Assembly (NCBI GenBank): GCA_040512755.1 | Contig: JBEVEP010000358.1 | Location: forward strand, 1 to 27,193 | Direction of reading: 5' to 3' | Source of the DNA: JBEVEP01 sp040512755 | Lineage (GTDB): Bacteria > Pseudomonadota > Alphaproteobacteria > Rhizobiales > Rhizobiaceae | Length of the DNA stretch: 27,193 nt | In this document: positions 13,908 through 21,666 of the stretch, piece by piece | Layout: every line of letters starts with the position of its first letter | Position numbering within the stretch: the stretch's first letter is position 1 | The notes under the pieces: generated by a model | Database searches by the model: none | What the model was told of the DNA's origin: nothing | The model's input: the letters and a program-made list of their open reading frames with translations, nothing else | Program-made: the position numbers and the translations under genes

Positions 13908-14906
13908 ATGCATTCTTTTTCAGGTGTCACCCTTTCCCTTCTTGCCCTTGTCACTGTCGCTGCTTGCACTTCGAAATCCAGTGTAGAGGACCTGGCGCCG
14001 CGGCCGTCTTATGAAGTGACAAGCTCGGTGAAGCAGACCGCGGCCGCGTCTTCCCAGACGGTGGCAGGCTATGAGGAGATAGAGATCGAGCAGCTGATCG
14101 AAGACTCCGGAGCTGGCGGAGCGGGCAAGCTGCCGGTTGCGGCGGCGGCGCTGGTTGCGCCCAAAAGGCCTATGGCCGCGCCTCAGCCGATAGCAGTGCC
14201 GGTTCAACGCCATCGCTTCCGTGATGCGAAGCCGATCAACTTCGGGAAGGTCTCACCGAAGAGTTTCGCCGTGCATGGTGTGGATGTCTCGCGGTGGCAG
14301 GGCCAGATCGACTGGGTGAAATTGCGCGGGCAGGGCGCTAACTTCGCGTATATCAAAGCGACCGACGGCGGCGATCACCTCGATCCGATGTTCAGGAAGA
14401 ACTGGCGTGCTGCCGCAGAGGCTGGCCTGAGGCGCGGCGCCTATCATTTCTTCTACTGGTGCCGGACCGCGGGCGAACAGGCCGACTGGTTCATTCGCAA
14501 TGTACCGAAGGTCGAAGGTGCGCTGCCACCGGTCATCGACGTCGAGTGGAACGGCGAATCGAGATGCAAGCGCCGGCCGTCGCCCGCCAAGGTGATCGAA
14601 AAGATGCAGGTCTTCATGGATAAGCTGGAACAGCATTACGGCCAGCGTCCGATCATCTACACCGCGCCTGACTTCTATCGGGATAACCTCCGTGGCGCAT
14701 TCCTGGACTATCCCTTCTGGCTGCGCTCCGTGGCGGCGCACCCGTCCAAGGTTTATCCGGGTCGCAAATGGGTGTTCTGGCAGTATTCCGGCTCAGGCTT
14801 GTCGCATGGCGTTCGAGGCCGGATCGACCTCAACGTGTTCAATGGCAACGAGAGCACCTGGCGTCGGTGGGCGAGCGGCCAGTCCATCGTGGCTGAGACG
14901 GAGTAG
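13908..14906 (+). CDS. GH25-family lysozyme-like lipoprotein
   Basis: A 332-residue exported muramidase-like enzyme expected to cleave the N-acetylmuramyl bond of peptidoglycan. The signal peptide ends in lipobox VAAC, so it is probably anchored in the envelope. A variable Ala/Pro-rich linker (about 25-115) precedes the GH25 domain. That domain starts with HGVDVSRWQGQIDW, where D126 fits the first catalytic-site Asp, and contains PPVIDVEW with D211 and E213 as the DxE pair. YIKATDGG, GAYHFFYW and the C-terminal FWQYSGSG are further family marks. The start at 13908 is chosen because the signal peptide begins there; a GTG at 13863 would put 15 residues in front of it. Its role could be cell-wall remodelling or competition. 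It stands alone. Confidence 0.9.
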   Translation: MHSFSGVTLSLLALVTVAACTSKSSVEDLAPRPSYEVTSSVKQTAAASSQTVAGYEEIEIEQLIEDSGAGGAGKLPVAAAALVAPKRPMAAPQPIAVPVQRHRFRDAKPINFGKVSPKSFAVHGVDVSRWQGQIDWVKLRGQGANFAYIKATDGGDHLDPMFRKNWRAAAEAGLRRGAYHFFYWCRTAGEQADWFIRNVPKVEGALPPVIDVEWNGESRCKRRPSPAKVIEKMQVFMDKLEQHYGQRPIIYTAPDFYRDNLRGAFLDYPFWLRSVAAHPSKVYPGRKWVFWQYSGSGLSHGVRGRIDLNVFNGNESTWRRWASGQSIVAETE

Positions 14907-14976
14907 CATTGCCCGCTGGCTGGGCGCGCGTTCAGGCTCAGTGACGAGGTCTCGCGCGAAGCGACGTGGACTGTGA

Positions 14977-15591
14977 CTATCGAGCGATGGCGGCCACCAG
15001 GATGCTGTTCTGCCGCCTAAGGGCGGTCCGCAGATCAGCTATCCGGGCGTCGTCATTTTTCACGAACTCGATGAACATCATATTCATGTTGTTGAACAGC
15101 AGCTCGCCAACTGTGGAGCCATCGATCTCCGCGCGCACCAAGCCGAGCTCCTGCAGCCGGCCGATCAGCGAACGGAGCTGATCGGTCAGAGCCCGATCCA
15201 GCGCTGAATAAGTCTGCCCGAACGGGCTGCCCGGCTGCTGGGTGGAGATTGCCATAGCCTGCCGCCACATCTCTTTGCTGAGGTAGTGCAACGAGTGTTC
15301 GATGTAGATCCCGATCAGCGTGTCGATCGCGTCGCTGACACCGGCGGGCGGACTGGAAATTACACCGCGCCCGGCATTGAGCACCTCGTTCACCTCCATC
15401 GAAACGATAGCCACCAGAATGTCGCCCTTGTTCCGATAGTAGTTGTAGATTGTGCCGACCGAGACCTCGGCCTGCGACGCAATCGTCTCGATTTTCGCTC
15501 CTTCATAGCCTGCCTCGCGGAACAGCTGCGAGGCCGCATTGAGGATACGGCTGTCCCGGTCGGCCCTGTGCTTGGCGCGTAGTCCGCTCAT
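14977..15591 (-). CDS. TetR family transcriptional regulator
   Basis: A 204-residue repressor-type protein. The N-terminal TetR helix-turn-helix is clear: ILNAASQLFREAGYEG, then KIETIASQAEVSVGTIYNYYRNKGDIL (about 15-60). The C-terminal ligand-binding part is of the variable type and shows no signature I can tie to a ligand. The gene is divergent from the ABC transporter operon, with 101 bp between the two start codons. This is the usual layout for a local repressor that senses the transported compound or its product. Direct repeats at 15614-15645 are the likely operator. Confidence 0.9.
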   Translation of the reverse strand: MSGLRAKHRADRDSRILNAASQLFREAGYEGAKIETIASQAEVSVGTIYNYYRNKGDILVAIVSMEVNEVLNAGRGVISSPPAGVSDAIDTLIGIYIEHSLHYLSKEMWRQAMAISTQQPGSPFGQTYSALDRALTDQLRSLIGRLQELGLVRAEIDGSTVGELLFNNMNMMFIEFVKNDDARIADLRTALRRQNSILVAAIAR

Positions 15592-15613
15592 GGCTCTCTT
15601 TGCTCAAATCACG

Positions 15614-15645
15614 AATTGACTCAATTTTGGAATTGGTTCAGTTTT
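15614..15645. promoter_or_regulatory. Putative TetR operator, two direct repeats
   Basis: AATTGACTCAATTTT (15614-15628) and AATTGGTTCAGTTTT (15631-15645) match at 12 of 15 positions with a 17-bp period. The core ATTGACTCAAT is a near-perfect palindrome. The site lies between the divergent tetR and transporter genes, so binding could control both. TTGACT inside the first copy could also serve as a -35 box. Confidence 0.5.
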
Positions 15646-15692
15646 TTTGCAACAGGGGAGAGCAATGCCGAAAAGGCAGGGAGGAAAACGCA

Positions 15693-16766
15693 ATGTCGAT
15701 CAGTCGGCAGTTCGGATGGACGATGAAGGCAAGTGCGGCCGCGGCGTCCATCTTTTTCGTCATGGGGCCGGTGCAGCTTGGGGCGCAGGAACTCAACGCG
15801 CTCATCTGGTGCGACCACGCCGATCCGGCGCTCCTGCAGCCGTTCGAGGAGGCGAACAACGTCAAGGTTAATGTCAAGGAATTCGAAGGTACCGGCGCGG
15901 GGCTGGCCATTGTCGAGCAGTCGCAACCGGGTGATTGGGATGTCATGGTGATCGATTCAATCGACGTCCCGCGCGGCGTCGAGAAGGGGCTTTTCGAACC
16001 TCTGCCCGAGGACACGCTGCCCTTCGCGGACCTCTTTCCCGAGGTCAAGATGGACGCGTCGACCGTTGTCGATGGCAAGCGCTACGGAATCACGGAAAAA
16101 TTCGGCTACAACACGATCAGCTTCAACAACACCAAAGTCGACCCGGCCGACATGCAGTCGCTCGCCTCGCTGACAGGCGACAAGTACAAGGGCCGGATCG
16201 CGATCTACGACTATTACCTGCCGGTGATTGGCATGGCCGCGCTGGCGCTCGGCAAGAAGACCGCGGAGCTGACTGAGGCCGACCTGCCGGCCATCAAGGA
16301 CGTGCTGCTGAAAATGAAGGCGAACGCCAAGCTGGTCGGAGAGATCGTCGCCAGCCAGACGGCTCTGGCCACCGGCGAGGTGGATATCATCGTCGGTGGC
16401 GGCGAATTCGTCACGGCGGGCCTCGCCAAGGAAAACCCAGCCATGGACTTCACCATTCCCAAGGAGGGCGCGGTTCTGTGGTCGCAGTCGCTGGCGATGT
16501 TCAAGGATTCCAAGAACAAGGACCTCGCACTGAAGTTCATCCAGTACATTATGAGCCCGGAAGGCCAGGCGCGCCTGGCCACCTCGTCCTGCTACTGGGG
16601 CATGCCGGCGAATGCGAAAGCCGCGCTGACCGACGAACAAAAGAAGACGCTGCGTTTCGATGAGCAGCCGGGCTTCCTCGCGCGTGCTCAGCCTTATCCA
16701 GCGCCGGATGCCGATCTTGACAAGAAAATGCAGGATGCCTGGACGGAGATGATGCAGGCGCAGTGA
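15693..16766 (+). CDS. PotD/PotF-like ABC transporter substrate-binding protein
   Basis: A 357-residue periplasmic binding protein for a polyamine-type importer. A signal peptide (about 1-31, cleavage after LGA) leads into LNALIWCDHADPALLQPFEE, which matches the start of the spermidine/putrescine-binding family. ITEKFGYNTISFNNTKVDP and the late FIQYIMSPEGQARLA are typical of the same group. The start at 15693 follows GGGAGGAAAA; the in-frame region upstream has no signal peptide. The 3' end overlaps the first permease gene as GTGA. Related proteins bind many small cations, amines or amino acid derivatives, so the substrate cannot be read from sequence. The TetR gene opposite is the likely regulator. 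Confidence 0.9.
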   Translation: MSISRQFGWTMKASAAAASIFFVMGPVQLGAQELNALIWCDHADPALLQPFEEANNVKVNVKEFEGTGAGLAIVEQSQPGDWDVMVIDSIDVPRGVEKGLFEPLPEDTLPFADLFPEVKMDASTVVDGKRYGITEKFGYNTISFNNTKVDPADMQSLASLTGDKYKGRIAIYDYYLPVIGMAALALGKKTAELTEADLPAIKDVLLKMKANAKLVGEIVASQTALATGEVDIIVGGGEFVTAGLAKENPAMDFTIPKEGAVLWSQSLAMFKDSKNKDLALKFIQYIMSPEGQARLATSSCYWGMPANAKAALTDEQKKTLRFDEQPGFLARAQPYPAPDADLDKKMQDAWTEMMQAQ

Positions 16767-17623
16767 GCAGTTCGCCGCCAGTACAACATTCGGTTTCGGA
16801 GCGCCTTTTGCCCTGGGCGCTGGTCACGCCAGCGCTCGGCTGGACTTTGGTCTTCTTCGTACTGCCCTTCATTGCGATGGCCGTGTCGAGCATGACCAGC
16901 CTGTCTGGCGGCGGGTGGACCTTTGCCAACTATGGCCAGTTTTTTTCCAATCCGACCTACTGGCAGGCGATGGTGAATTCGCTCGAGGTGACGGCGGTCG
17001 TCACCATCGTGTCGGTCGTGCTGGCTTACCCGTTCGCCTGGATCCTGGCAGAGCATGTGCCGGTTCGCTGGCAGCGAATGGCGCTGCTGCTGGCCGTCCT
17101 CCCATTCTGGACGTCGTATGTCGTGCGCTCTTATTCGTGGTTGCTGGTGCTTGCGCAAAATGGCGTGGTCAACAACGCGCTGGTCGGTTCCGGTCTCATC
17201 GCCGAGCCGCTGCAACTTGCCAATACGCGCTTCGCCACAGTGGTCGGCTTTGTCCATTTCTTCGTCATGCTGCTCACCTTGACGATCTTCGCCAATCTCA
17301 AGCAGCTCAGCCCGAGCTACCGGAAAGCCGCCGCAGACCTGGGGGCAGGGCCGGTGCAGACGTTCCTTCACGTCGTGCTGCCGCTGACCTTGCCCGGCAT
17401 CATGGTCGGCGCGTTCCTCACCTTCGTGCTGTGCATCGGCGATTACATCACGCCGCAGATCCTTGGCGGCAACAACGAGCTTCTGATGCCGCAACTGGTG
17501 ATGATGCAGATCGGAAGACGCGGCGACTTCCCGTTGGCCTCGGCGTTATCGATCATCCTGATGGCGGTCGTCACGGTCGCATATCTCGCGTGCGCCCGTT
17601 GGCTGAAGATCGATCGGGTCTGA
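16763..17623 (+). CDS. PotB-like ABC transporter permease
   Basis: A 286-residue inner-membrane permease with about six membrane helices, starting with PWALVTPALGWTLVFFVLPF. The ATPase-coupling loop reads YRKAAADLGAGPVQTFLHVVLP (the EAA-type motif, about 190-212). WTSYVVRSYSW and GDYITPQILGG are strong marks of the PotB branch. It starts with GTG inside the binding-protein stop (GTGA overlap), so the two genes are translationally coupled. It should pair with the next gene to form the channel. Confidence 0.92.
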   Translation: MSSSPPVQHSVSERLLPWALVTPALGWTLVFFVLPFIAMAVSSMTSLSGGGWTFANYGQFFSNPTYWQAMVNSLEVTAVVTIVSVVLAYPFAWILAEHVPVRWQRMALLLAVLPFWTSYVVRSYSWLLVLAQNGVVNNALVGSGLIAEPLQLANTRFATVVGFVHFFVMLLTLTIFANLKQLSPSYRKAAADLGAGPVQTFLHVVLPLTLPGIMVGAFLTFVLCIGDYITPQILGGNNELLMPQLVMMQIGRRGDFPLASALSIILMAVVTVAYLACARWLKIDRV

Positions 17624-17625
17624 TC

Positions 17626-18408
17626 ATGCGTGTCCTATCCCGGATAGCCTCGGTTACCTACGCGCTCGCGATTTACGGCTTTATCTTCCTGCCGGTGGCA
17701 GTCCTCGTCCTGTTTTCCCTTCAATCGACGGCCTTTCCCATTCCGCCCTTTACAGGTCCGTCGCTGCGCTGGTTCGAAGCCGTGCTAGGCGACGCGCGGC
17801 TTACGTCCGCGTTGGTCAATTCGGTCATTGTTGCAATCGTGTCGTCGCTCGCGGCCGTGACGCTGGGCTTTCTTGCTGCCTGGGGATTTGCCCGCTTCAC
17901 ATTGCCGGGTTCCGCCTTGCTGCGCGGCCTGATCACGCTGCCGCTGATGGTGAGCTATCTCATCATCGGGATGGGTCTGCTGGTCCTGTTCAATGCGGTC
18001 GGCTTGCCAAAATCGCTGCTGGCCGCCGGGATCGGCCATGTCGTGATCAATATGCCGCTTTGCTTCGCAATCGCCTATAGCCAGATGGGCGCCCATCAGA
18101 TCAATATCGAGCGCGCGGCGCGGGACCTCGGCGCGCCCGAGTGGAAGGTGCTCGCGCTCGTAACGGTACCTATTATGGCGCCGGCACTTTTTGCCGGGTT
18201 CTTCCTGTCGATGACCTTCTCATGGGACGAATTTGTCATCGCTTTCCTGCTCACCCGCTTCGAGACAACGCTGCCGGTTGAAATCTGGAACCTGCTGCGC
18301 TCCGGTCTCAATCCGAAGACCAATGCCGTCGGTTCGCTGGTGTTCGCTGTCTCGATCGTGCTTGTCCTGCTGTTCGAGCTGGTTCTCTTCCGAGGGAGGA
18401 GGGAATGA
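17626..18408 (+). CDS. PotC-like ABC transporter permease
   Basis: A 260-residue second permease with about six membrane helices. IFLPVAVLVLFSLQSTAFP at the start, LVNSVIVAIVSSLAAV, and the coupling loop IERAARDLGAPEWKVLALVTVP place it in the PotC branch. FSWDEFVIAFLLT is a further hallmark. ATG 17626 comes two bases after the stop of the first permease. The much longer open frame reaching back to 16915 is only an overlap shadow, with non-membrane, Arg-rich content. The stop overlaps the ATPase start as ATGA. Confidence 0.92.
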   Translation: MRVLSRIASVTYALAIYGFIFLPVAVLVLFSLQSTAFPIPPFTGPSLRWFEAVLGDARLTSALVNSVIVAIVSSLAAVTLGFLAAWGFARFTLPGSALLRGLITLPLMVSYLIIGMGLLVLFNAVGLPKSLLAAGIGHVVINMPLCFAIAYSQMGAHQINIERAARDLGAPEWKVLALVTVPIMAPALFAGFFLSMTFSWDEFVIAFLLTRFETTLPVEIWNLLRSGLNPKTNAVGSLVFAVSIVLVLLFELVLFRGRRE

Positions 18409-19469
18409 GCGGGCCGCTCGTCGATGTGCGCAACGTTTCGCACCGGTTCGGCAGCTTTGCCGCGCTGAGCGATATCGTGCTCACGGTCGATACCGGGAGT
18501 TACACAGTGCTGCTCGGCCCTTCCGGCTCCGGCAAGACGACGTTGCTCTCGATCCTCGGCGGTTTCCTGGTTCCGAACGAGGGTAGGGTCTTTATCCGCG
18601 GCGAGGATTGCACAGCGCTGCCGCCGGCCAGGCGGCCAACGACGACGGTGTTCCAGGACTATGCCCTGTTTCCGCACATGACTGTCGGCGCCAATGTCGG
18701 CTTCGGCCTGCGCATGCGCGGCGTTGCGTCGGCTCCCCGCGCTGAGCGGTCGCGCGCGGCGCTCGAACTGGTCGGCTTGGCGGAGGCCTTCGACAAGAAA
18801 CCGCATCAGCTTTCGGGCGGCCAGCGCCAGCGCGTGGCGCTTGCCCGCGCGCTGGTCGTCGAGCCTGCGGTGTTGCTTCTTGACGAGCCGCTCGGCGCGC
18901 TCGATCTCAAGCTTCGCCGGCAGATGCAGGACGAACTGAAAGCAATCCAGAAGCGGGTTGGAACGGCGTTCGTACATGTCACGCACGACCAGGAAGAGGC
19001 GATGGCGCTGGCCGATCATTGCGTCGTCATGAACAATGGGCGAATTGAAGATGAGGGACCGCCGGAAAGGGTCTACTCCCGGCCTGCGTCGCGCTTTTCC
19101 GCCACCTTCATGGGCGAGAGCACCATCGTGCCCGGCGAGATTGTTGCCAATTCGGGCCGCGCTGCCACCGTCCGGACATTGCTTGGAGATTTGACTATCC
19201 CGAGCCTCGGCGCGGGCGCTTCGCATGTGGCCCTGGCAATCCGGCCCGAGCATCTGCGTTTCAGAGCGGGAGAGGGCGCTGTGCCGCTTGGCGGCGCGCT
19301 GGTGAAGGACGTCGTATTCCAGGGCAGCTTCAAGCGGGTTACCGCAGTGTCGAAGGTTGATCCTCAGGTCCAGCTGATCGCCAAAGTGCCAGCCGGAACA
19401 CCAGTGGCGCCGGACGATACGGTCGACCTATTCTGCCGGCCCGAGGATTTCATCCTGCTTGAAAGGTAA
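18405..19469 (+). CDS. PotA-like ABC transporter ATP-binding protein
   Basis: A 354-residue cytoplasmic ATPase that drives the importer. Walker A is GPSGSGKTT with K44. The Q-loop is VFQDYALFPHMTV, the signature is LSGGQRQRVALARAL, Walker B is LLLDEPLGALD, and the switch His is in VHVTHDQEEAMAL. The C-terminal part (about 240-350) is a TOBE-type domain ending in VDLFCRPEDFILL. It overlaps the preceding permease by four bases and is followed six bases later by the hydrolase gene. All key catalytic residues are intact, unlike the broken ATPase gene at 5072-5279. Confidence 0.94.
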   Translation: MSGPLVDVRNVSHRFGSFAALSDIVLTVDTGSYTVLLGPSGSGKTTLLSILGGFLVPNEGRVFIRGEDCTALPPARRPTTTVFQDYALFPHMTVGANVGFGLRMRGVASAPRAERSRAALELVGLAEAFDKKPHQLSGGQRQRVALARALVVEPAVLLLDEPLGALDLKLRRQMQDELKAIQKRVGTAFVHVTHDQEEAMALADHCVVMNNGRIEDEGPPERVYSRPASRFSATFMGESTIVPGEIVANSGRAATVRTLLGDLTIPSLGAGASHVALAIRPEHLRFRAGEGAVPLGGALVKDVVFQGSFKRVTAVSKVDPQVQLIAKVPAGTPVAPDDTVDLFCRPEDFILLER

Positions 19470-19475
19470 GCCGCC

Positions 19476-20225
19476 ATGTCCATCCTTCCAGTGATTGGCG
19501 CTGCTAACTGGTACGAAACAGTTCGCATGGCGGATGGCGTGACGCTGATCCACGAGCCCTGGATCAAGCCATTCTTCCGCTGCAACATGTGGCATGTGCG
19601 TGGCCGCGACAGGGACCTTCTCCTCGATACCGGGCTCGGCCATTTCAGCCTTCGCCGGCATGTCTCGTTGGCTGCGGAGCAGTCGCTTGTCTGCGTCGCG
19701 AGCCACACGCATTTCGACCATATCGGTTGCCATCATGAATTCCCGGAGCGCTGCGTGCATGAGTCTGAATCGGCCATCCTCGCGGACCCGAGGAACGAAT
19801 GGACGGTCGCGGATCTGTACGCGACCGACGACATGTTCGACGGCATGCCCGAAGGGTGGGATGCCGGGCGCTACCGAATCCAGCCCGCCCCCGCCACGCG
19901 CTTGCTGGAAGAGGGCGATGTCGTCGATCTCGGCGATCGCGCCTTCGAGGTCATCCATACGCCCGGCCACTCCCCGGGCGGCATTGCGCTCTACGAACGC
20001 AAGACCGGCATCCTTCTATCAGGCGACATCGTCTATGACGGACCGCTGATCGATGACGTCTATCACAGCAACACAGACGACTATGTCCGGACGATGGAGC
20101 GCATCCGCACCCTTCCGGTATCCGTTGTTCATGGCGGGCACTTCCCGAGCTTCGGGGCGACGCGCTACCGGCAGCTCATCGACGAATATCTCGCCGGCAA
20201 GCGCCGCCCCGGTTGTCATCTCTGA
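19476..20225 (+). CDS. Metallo-beta-lactamase-fold hydrolase of the transporter operon
   Basis: A 249-residue cytoplasmic metal-dependent hydrolase of unknown substrate. The dimetal motif H77-T-H79-F-D81-H82 is intact, with further ligands in HTPGHSPGG (H161, H165), the bridging Asp in LLSGDIVYDG and a His in VVHGGHFPSFG. It follows the ATPase gene by six bases and has its own AAAGGTAAG ribosome binding site. It is therefore surely co-transcribed with the transporter. The simplest reading is that it hydrolyses the imported compound or a metabolite of it. The family includes lactonases, thioesterases and many others, so a finer call is not justified. Confidence 0.88.
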   Translation: MSILPVIGAANWYETVRMADGVTLIHEPWIKPFFRCNMWHVRGRDRDLLLDTGLGHFSLRRHVSLAAEQSLVCVASHTHFDHIGCHHEFPERCVHESESAILADPRNEWTVADLYATDDMFDGMPEGWDAGRYRIQPAPATRLLEEGDVVDLGDRAFEVIHTPGHSPGGIALYERKTGILLSGDIVYDGPLIDDVYHSNTDDYVRTMERIRTLPVSVVHGGHFPSFGATRYRQLIDEYLAGKRRPGCHL

Positions 20226-20327
20226 CAGCCCGGGCGGCTCGAATCCATGCCGAGCCTAATCGCGCCGGAGGTCGCAAGGCCTGCCTGGAGAATGACCAGC
20301 ACCTGTTCCCGATCCCGGGATCGCCGG

Positions 20328-20924
20328 TCAGTGGTCGTGCACCATCTTGGTCGGCGACTCCAGCAGGCTGAAATCGTAGCCGTCGCATTTCACATCCGGG
20401 TTTGTCGGACTGAACATTCCGTTTGGATTGTCCTTGAACACCCAGGCGTGCAGATCATAGTGGACGAAATCCTTGGGAATGAGCGGTTCATGCCCCTCCA
20501 TCGGACCTTGGAATTCCTGGCCGAAGAGCGTTGGCCTTTCCTTGGCCGCAGCCAGCGGCACCAGCCACTCCACCGCAACGAGGCGTAATTTGTCGCCATC
20601 GGGCTCATAGATCAGCACGTTTGGCCGCAGCGGATCAGGGGTCGGTCCGGGCACCGTGAGATTGACGAAGTGAACTCCCATCGCTCCCTTGGGATACTCC
20701 ATATGGCCTTCAATCTTCTCGCCGCTGTAGTGAACGCACCCCACCGTAGAGAGGTAAAGGTCCCGCACCGCGACATAAGGGTCCTGATACTTCTCCATCG
20801 CCTTTCGCAAGGCGTCGATCTCAGCCTTATTGGCCTCCTGGGCATTGGCCGGGCCTGTAATGCTCAGGCTCAAGAAACCGGCAAGAGTTACAGCGATGCA
20901 GTGGGCGAGACCTGTCGTTTTCAT
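20328..20924 (-). CDS. Exported protein of unknown function
   Basis: I do not recognise a named family. The 198-residue product has a clear signal peptide, with cleavage expected after GPANA near residue 28, so it is probably periplasmic. The mature part opens with a short helix (EIDALRKAMEKYQDPYVAVRD). It then shows GCVHYSGEKIEGHMEYPKGAMG, an EPDGDKLRLVAVEW strand, and HYDLHAWVFKDNPNGMF with several His residues. Two cysteines (in VGCVHY and VKCDGY) could pair. The last residues, MVHDH, are His-rich. Metal binding is possible but unproven. It converges on the transporter operon and has no obvious functional partner. Confidence 0.7.
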   Translation of the reverse strand: MKTTGLAHCIAVTLAGFLSLSITGPANAQEANKAEIDALRKAMEKYQDPYVAVRDLYLSTVGCVHYSGEKIEGHMEYPKGAMGVHFVNLTVPGPTPDPLRPNVLIYEPDGDKLRLVAVEWLVPLAAAKERPTLFGQEFQGPMEGHEPLIPKDFVHYDLHAWVFKDNPNGMFSPTNPDVKCDGYDFSLLESPTKMVHDH

Positions 20925-21075
20925 CGTGATTTCCCCAATCGCGTGTTTCTTCGCAGGCCGTTCATCGGCCTGTCGGACTGCTGATTTTTATCACATTAGC
21001 AATATGTTAAATACTGCCATACGCGAGAATGAGGGCATCGGCGCGTTGGGAATTCGGCCGTAGTGTCCTGCCGCA

Positions 21076-21098
21076 GTGACGAGGCCGCCGTTCGTCAC
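21076..21098. other. Inverted repeat between the exported-protein gene and the IclR remnant
   Basis: GTGACGA (21076-21082) and TCGTCAC (21092-21098) form a perfect 7-bp stem with a nine-base loop. No T-run follows on either strand. Its role is unknown; it may be a regulator site or a remnant. Confidence 0.3.
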
Positions 21099-21147
21099 AA
21101 GATGTCGGATGCGGCGGTGACTGAAGATTTTGCTGCGATGCGCTGCC

Positions 21148-21420
21148 CTACGATCGATGCCGGACCTGCCAACGTTCGTCTTCGCTCTCGGCTGCGAAGC
21201 CGAGCATCCGCGATATCGCCATCGCGCAGTCGATCACCTCTCGCCGAATCTGGGCATCGATGTCCGTCATTTCGGTCATGACCGGATGCGTTAGATTGAT
21301 TGCGGCAACGACACTCCCGCTATGTCGCGCACCGGCGCGGCGATGCTGGCAATCCCCGTCTCGAAACTGCCGATCTGGGTCACGGTAGTGGCCCCCTTGT
21401 CCCTGCGCCATGAGCTGCCG
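21148..21420 (-). pseudogene. C-terminal remnant of an IclR family regulator, frameshifted
   Basis: On the minus strand one frame reads GATTVTQIGSFETGIASIAAPVRDIAG. After a one-base loss near 21315-21319 the next frame continues SVVAAINLTHPVMTEMTD, then IRREVIDCAMAISRMLG, to a TAG at 21148-21150. Joined, this is the last third of the IclR effector-binding domain. The N-terminal DNA-binding part and the first half of the ligand domain are absent upstream. The left edge of the remnant (about 21420) is approximate because similarity fades there. It is a dead regulator gene; its former target is unknown, though the aminotransferase gene next door is one possibility. Confidence 0.75.
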
Positions 21421-21666
21421 CTTGCCCAATGCCAATCGTTTCGAAGTGCAATAGTTCCAGCCCCTGCTTTTTTGAGCGGCTTTACCGACCGCTAGCGCCG
21501 TCGCGCGATGCTTCTGACGTAAACTGGAAGCTCGTTACCTCCGGGTAGCGCGATTCTTACCCTGTGCGAATGTCGTCATAGGAACATCGGAAGTCCGAAG
21601 CTGGCACTTGTGCACCAGGCTGGTTTTCCGGATCATGCGCCCTGTTTTGGTTTTGAGGGACTGACG

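Noticed and set aside
16694..17494. Minus-strand open frame across the first permease gene
   Set aside because: His/Gln/Arg-rich shadow, antisense to a clear membrane permease.
18096..19253. Long minus-strand open frame across the ATPase gene
   Set aside because: Antisense to the PotA-like gene with all its motifs; the product is Arg/Ala-rich without recognisable domains.
20310..20323. Perfect 14-bp palindrome CGATCCCGGGATCG
   Set aside because: It lies in a short gap between convergent genes, has no loop or T-run, and can occur by chance at this GC content; no function could be argued.
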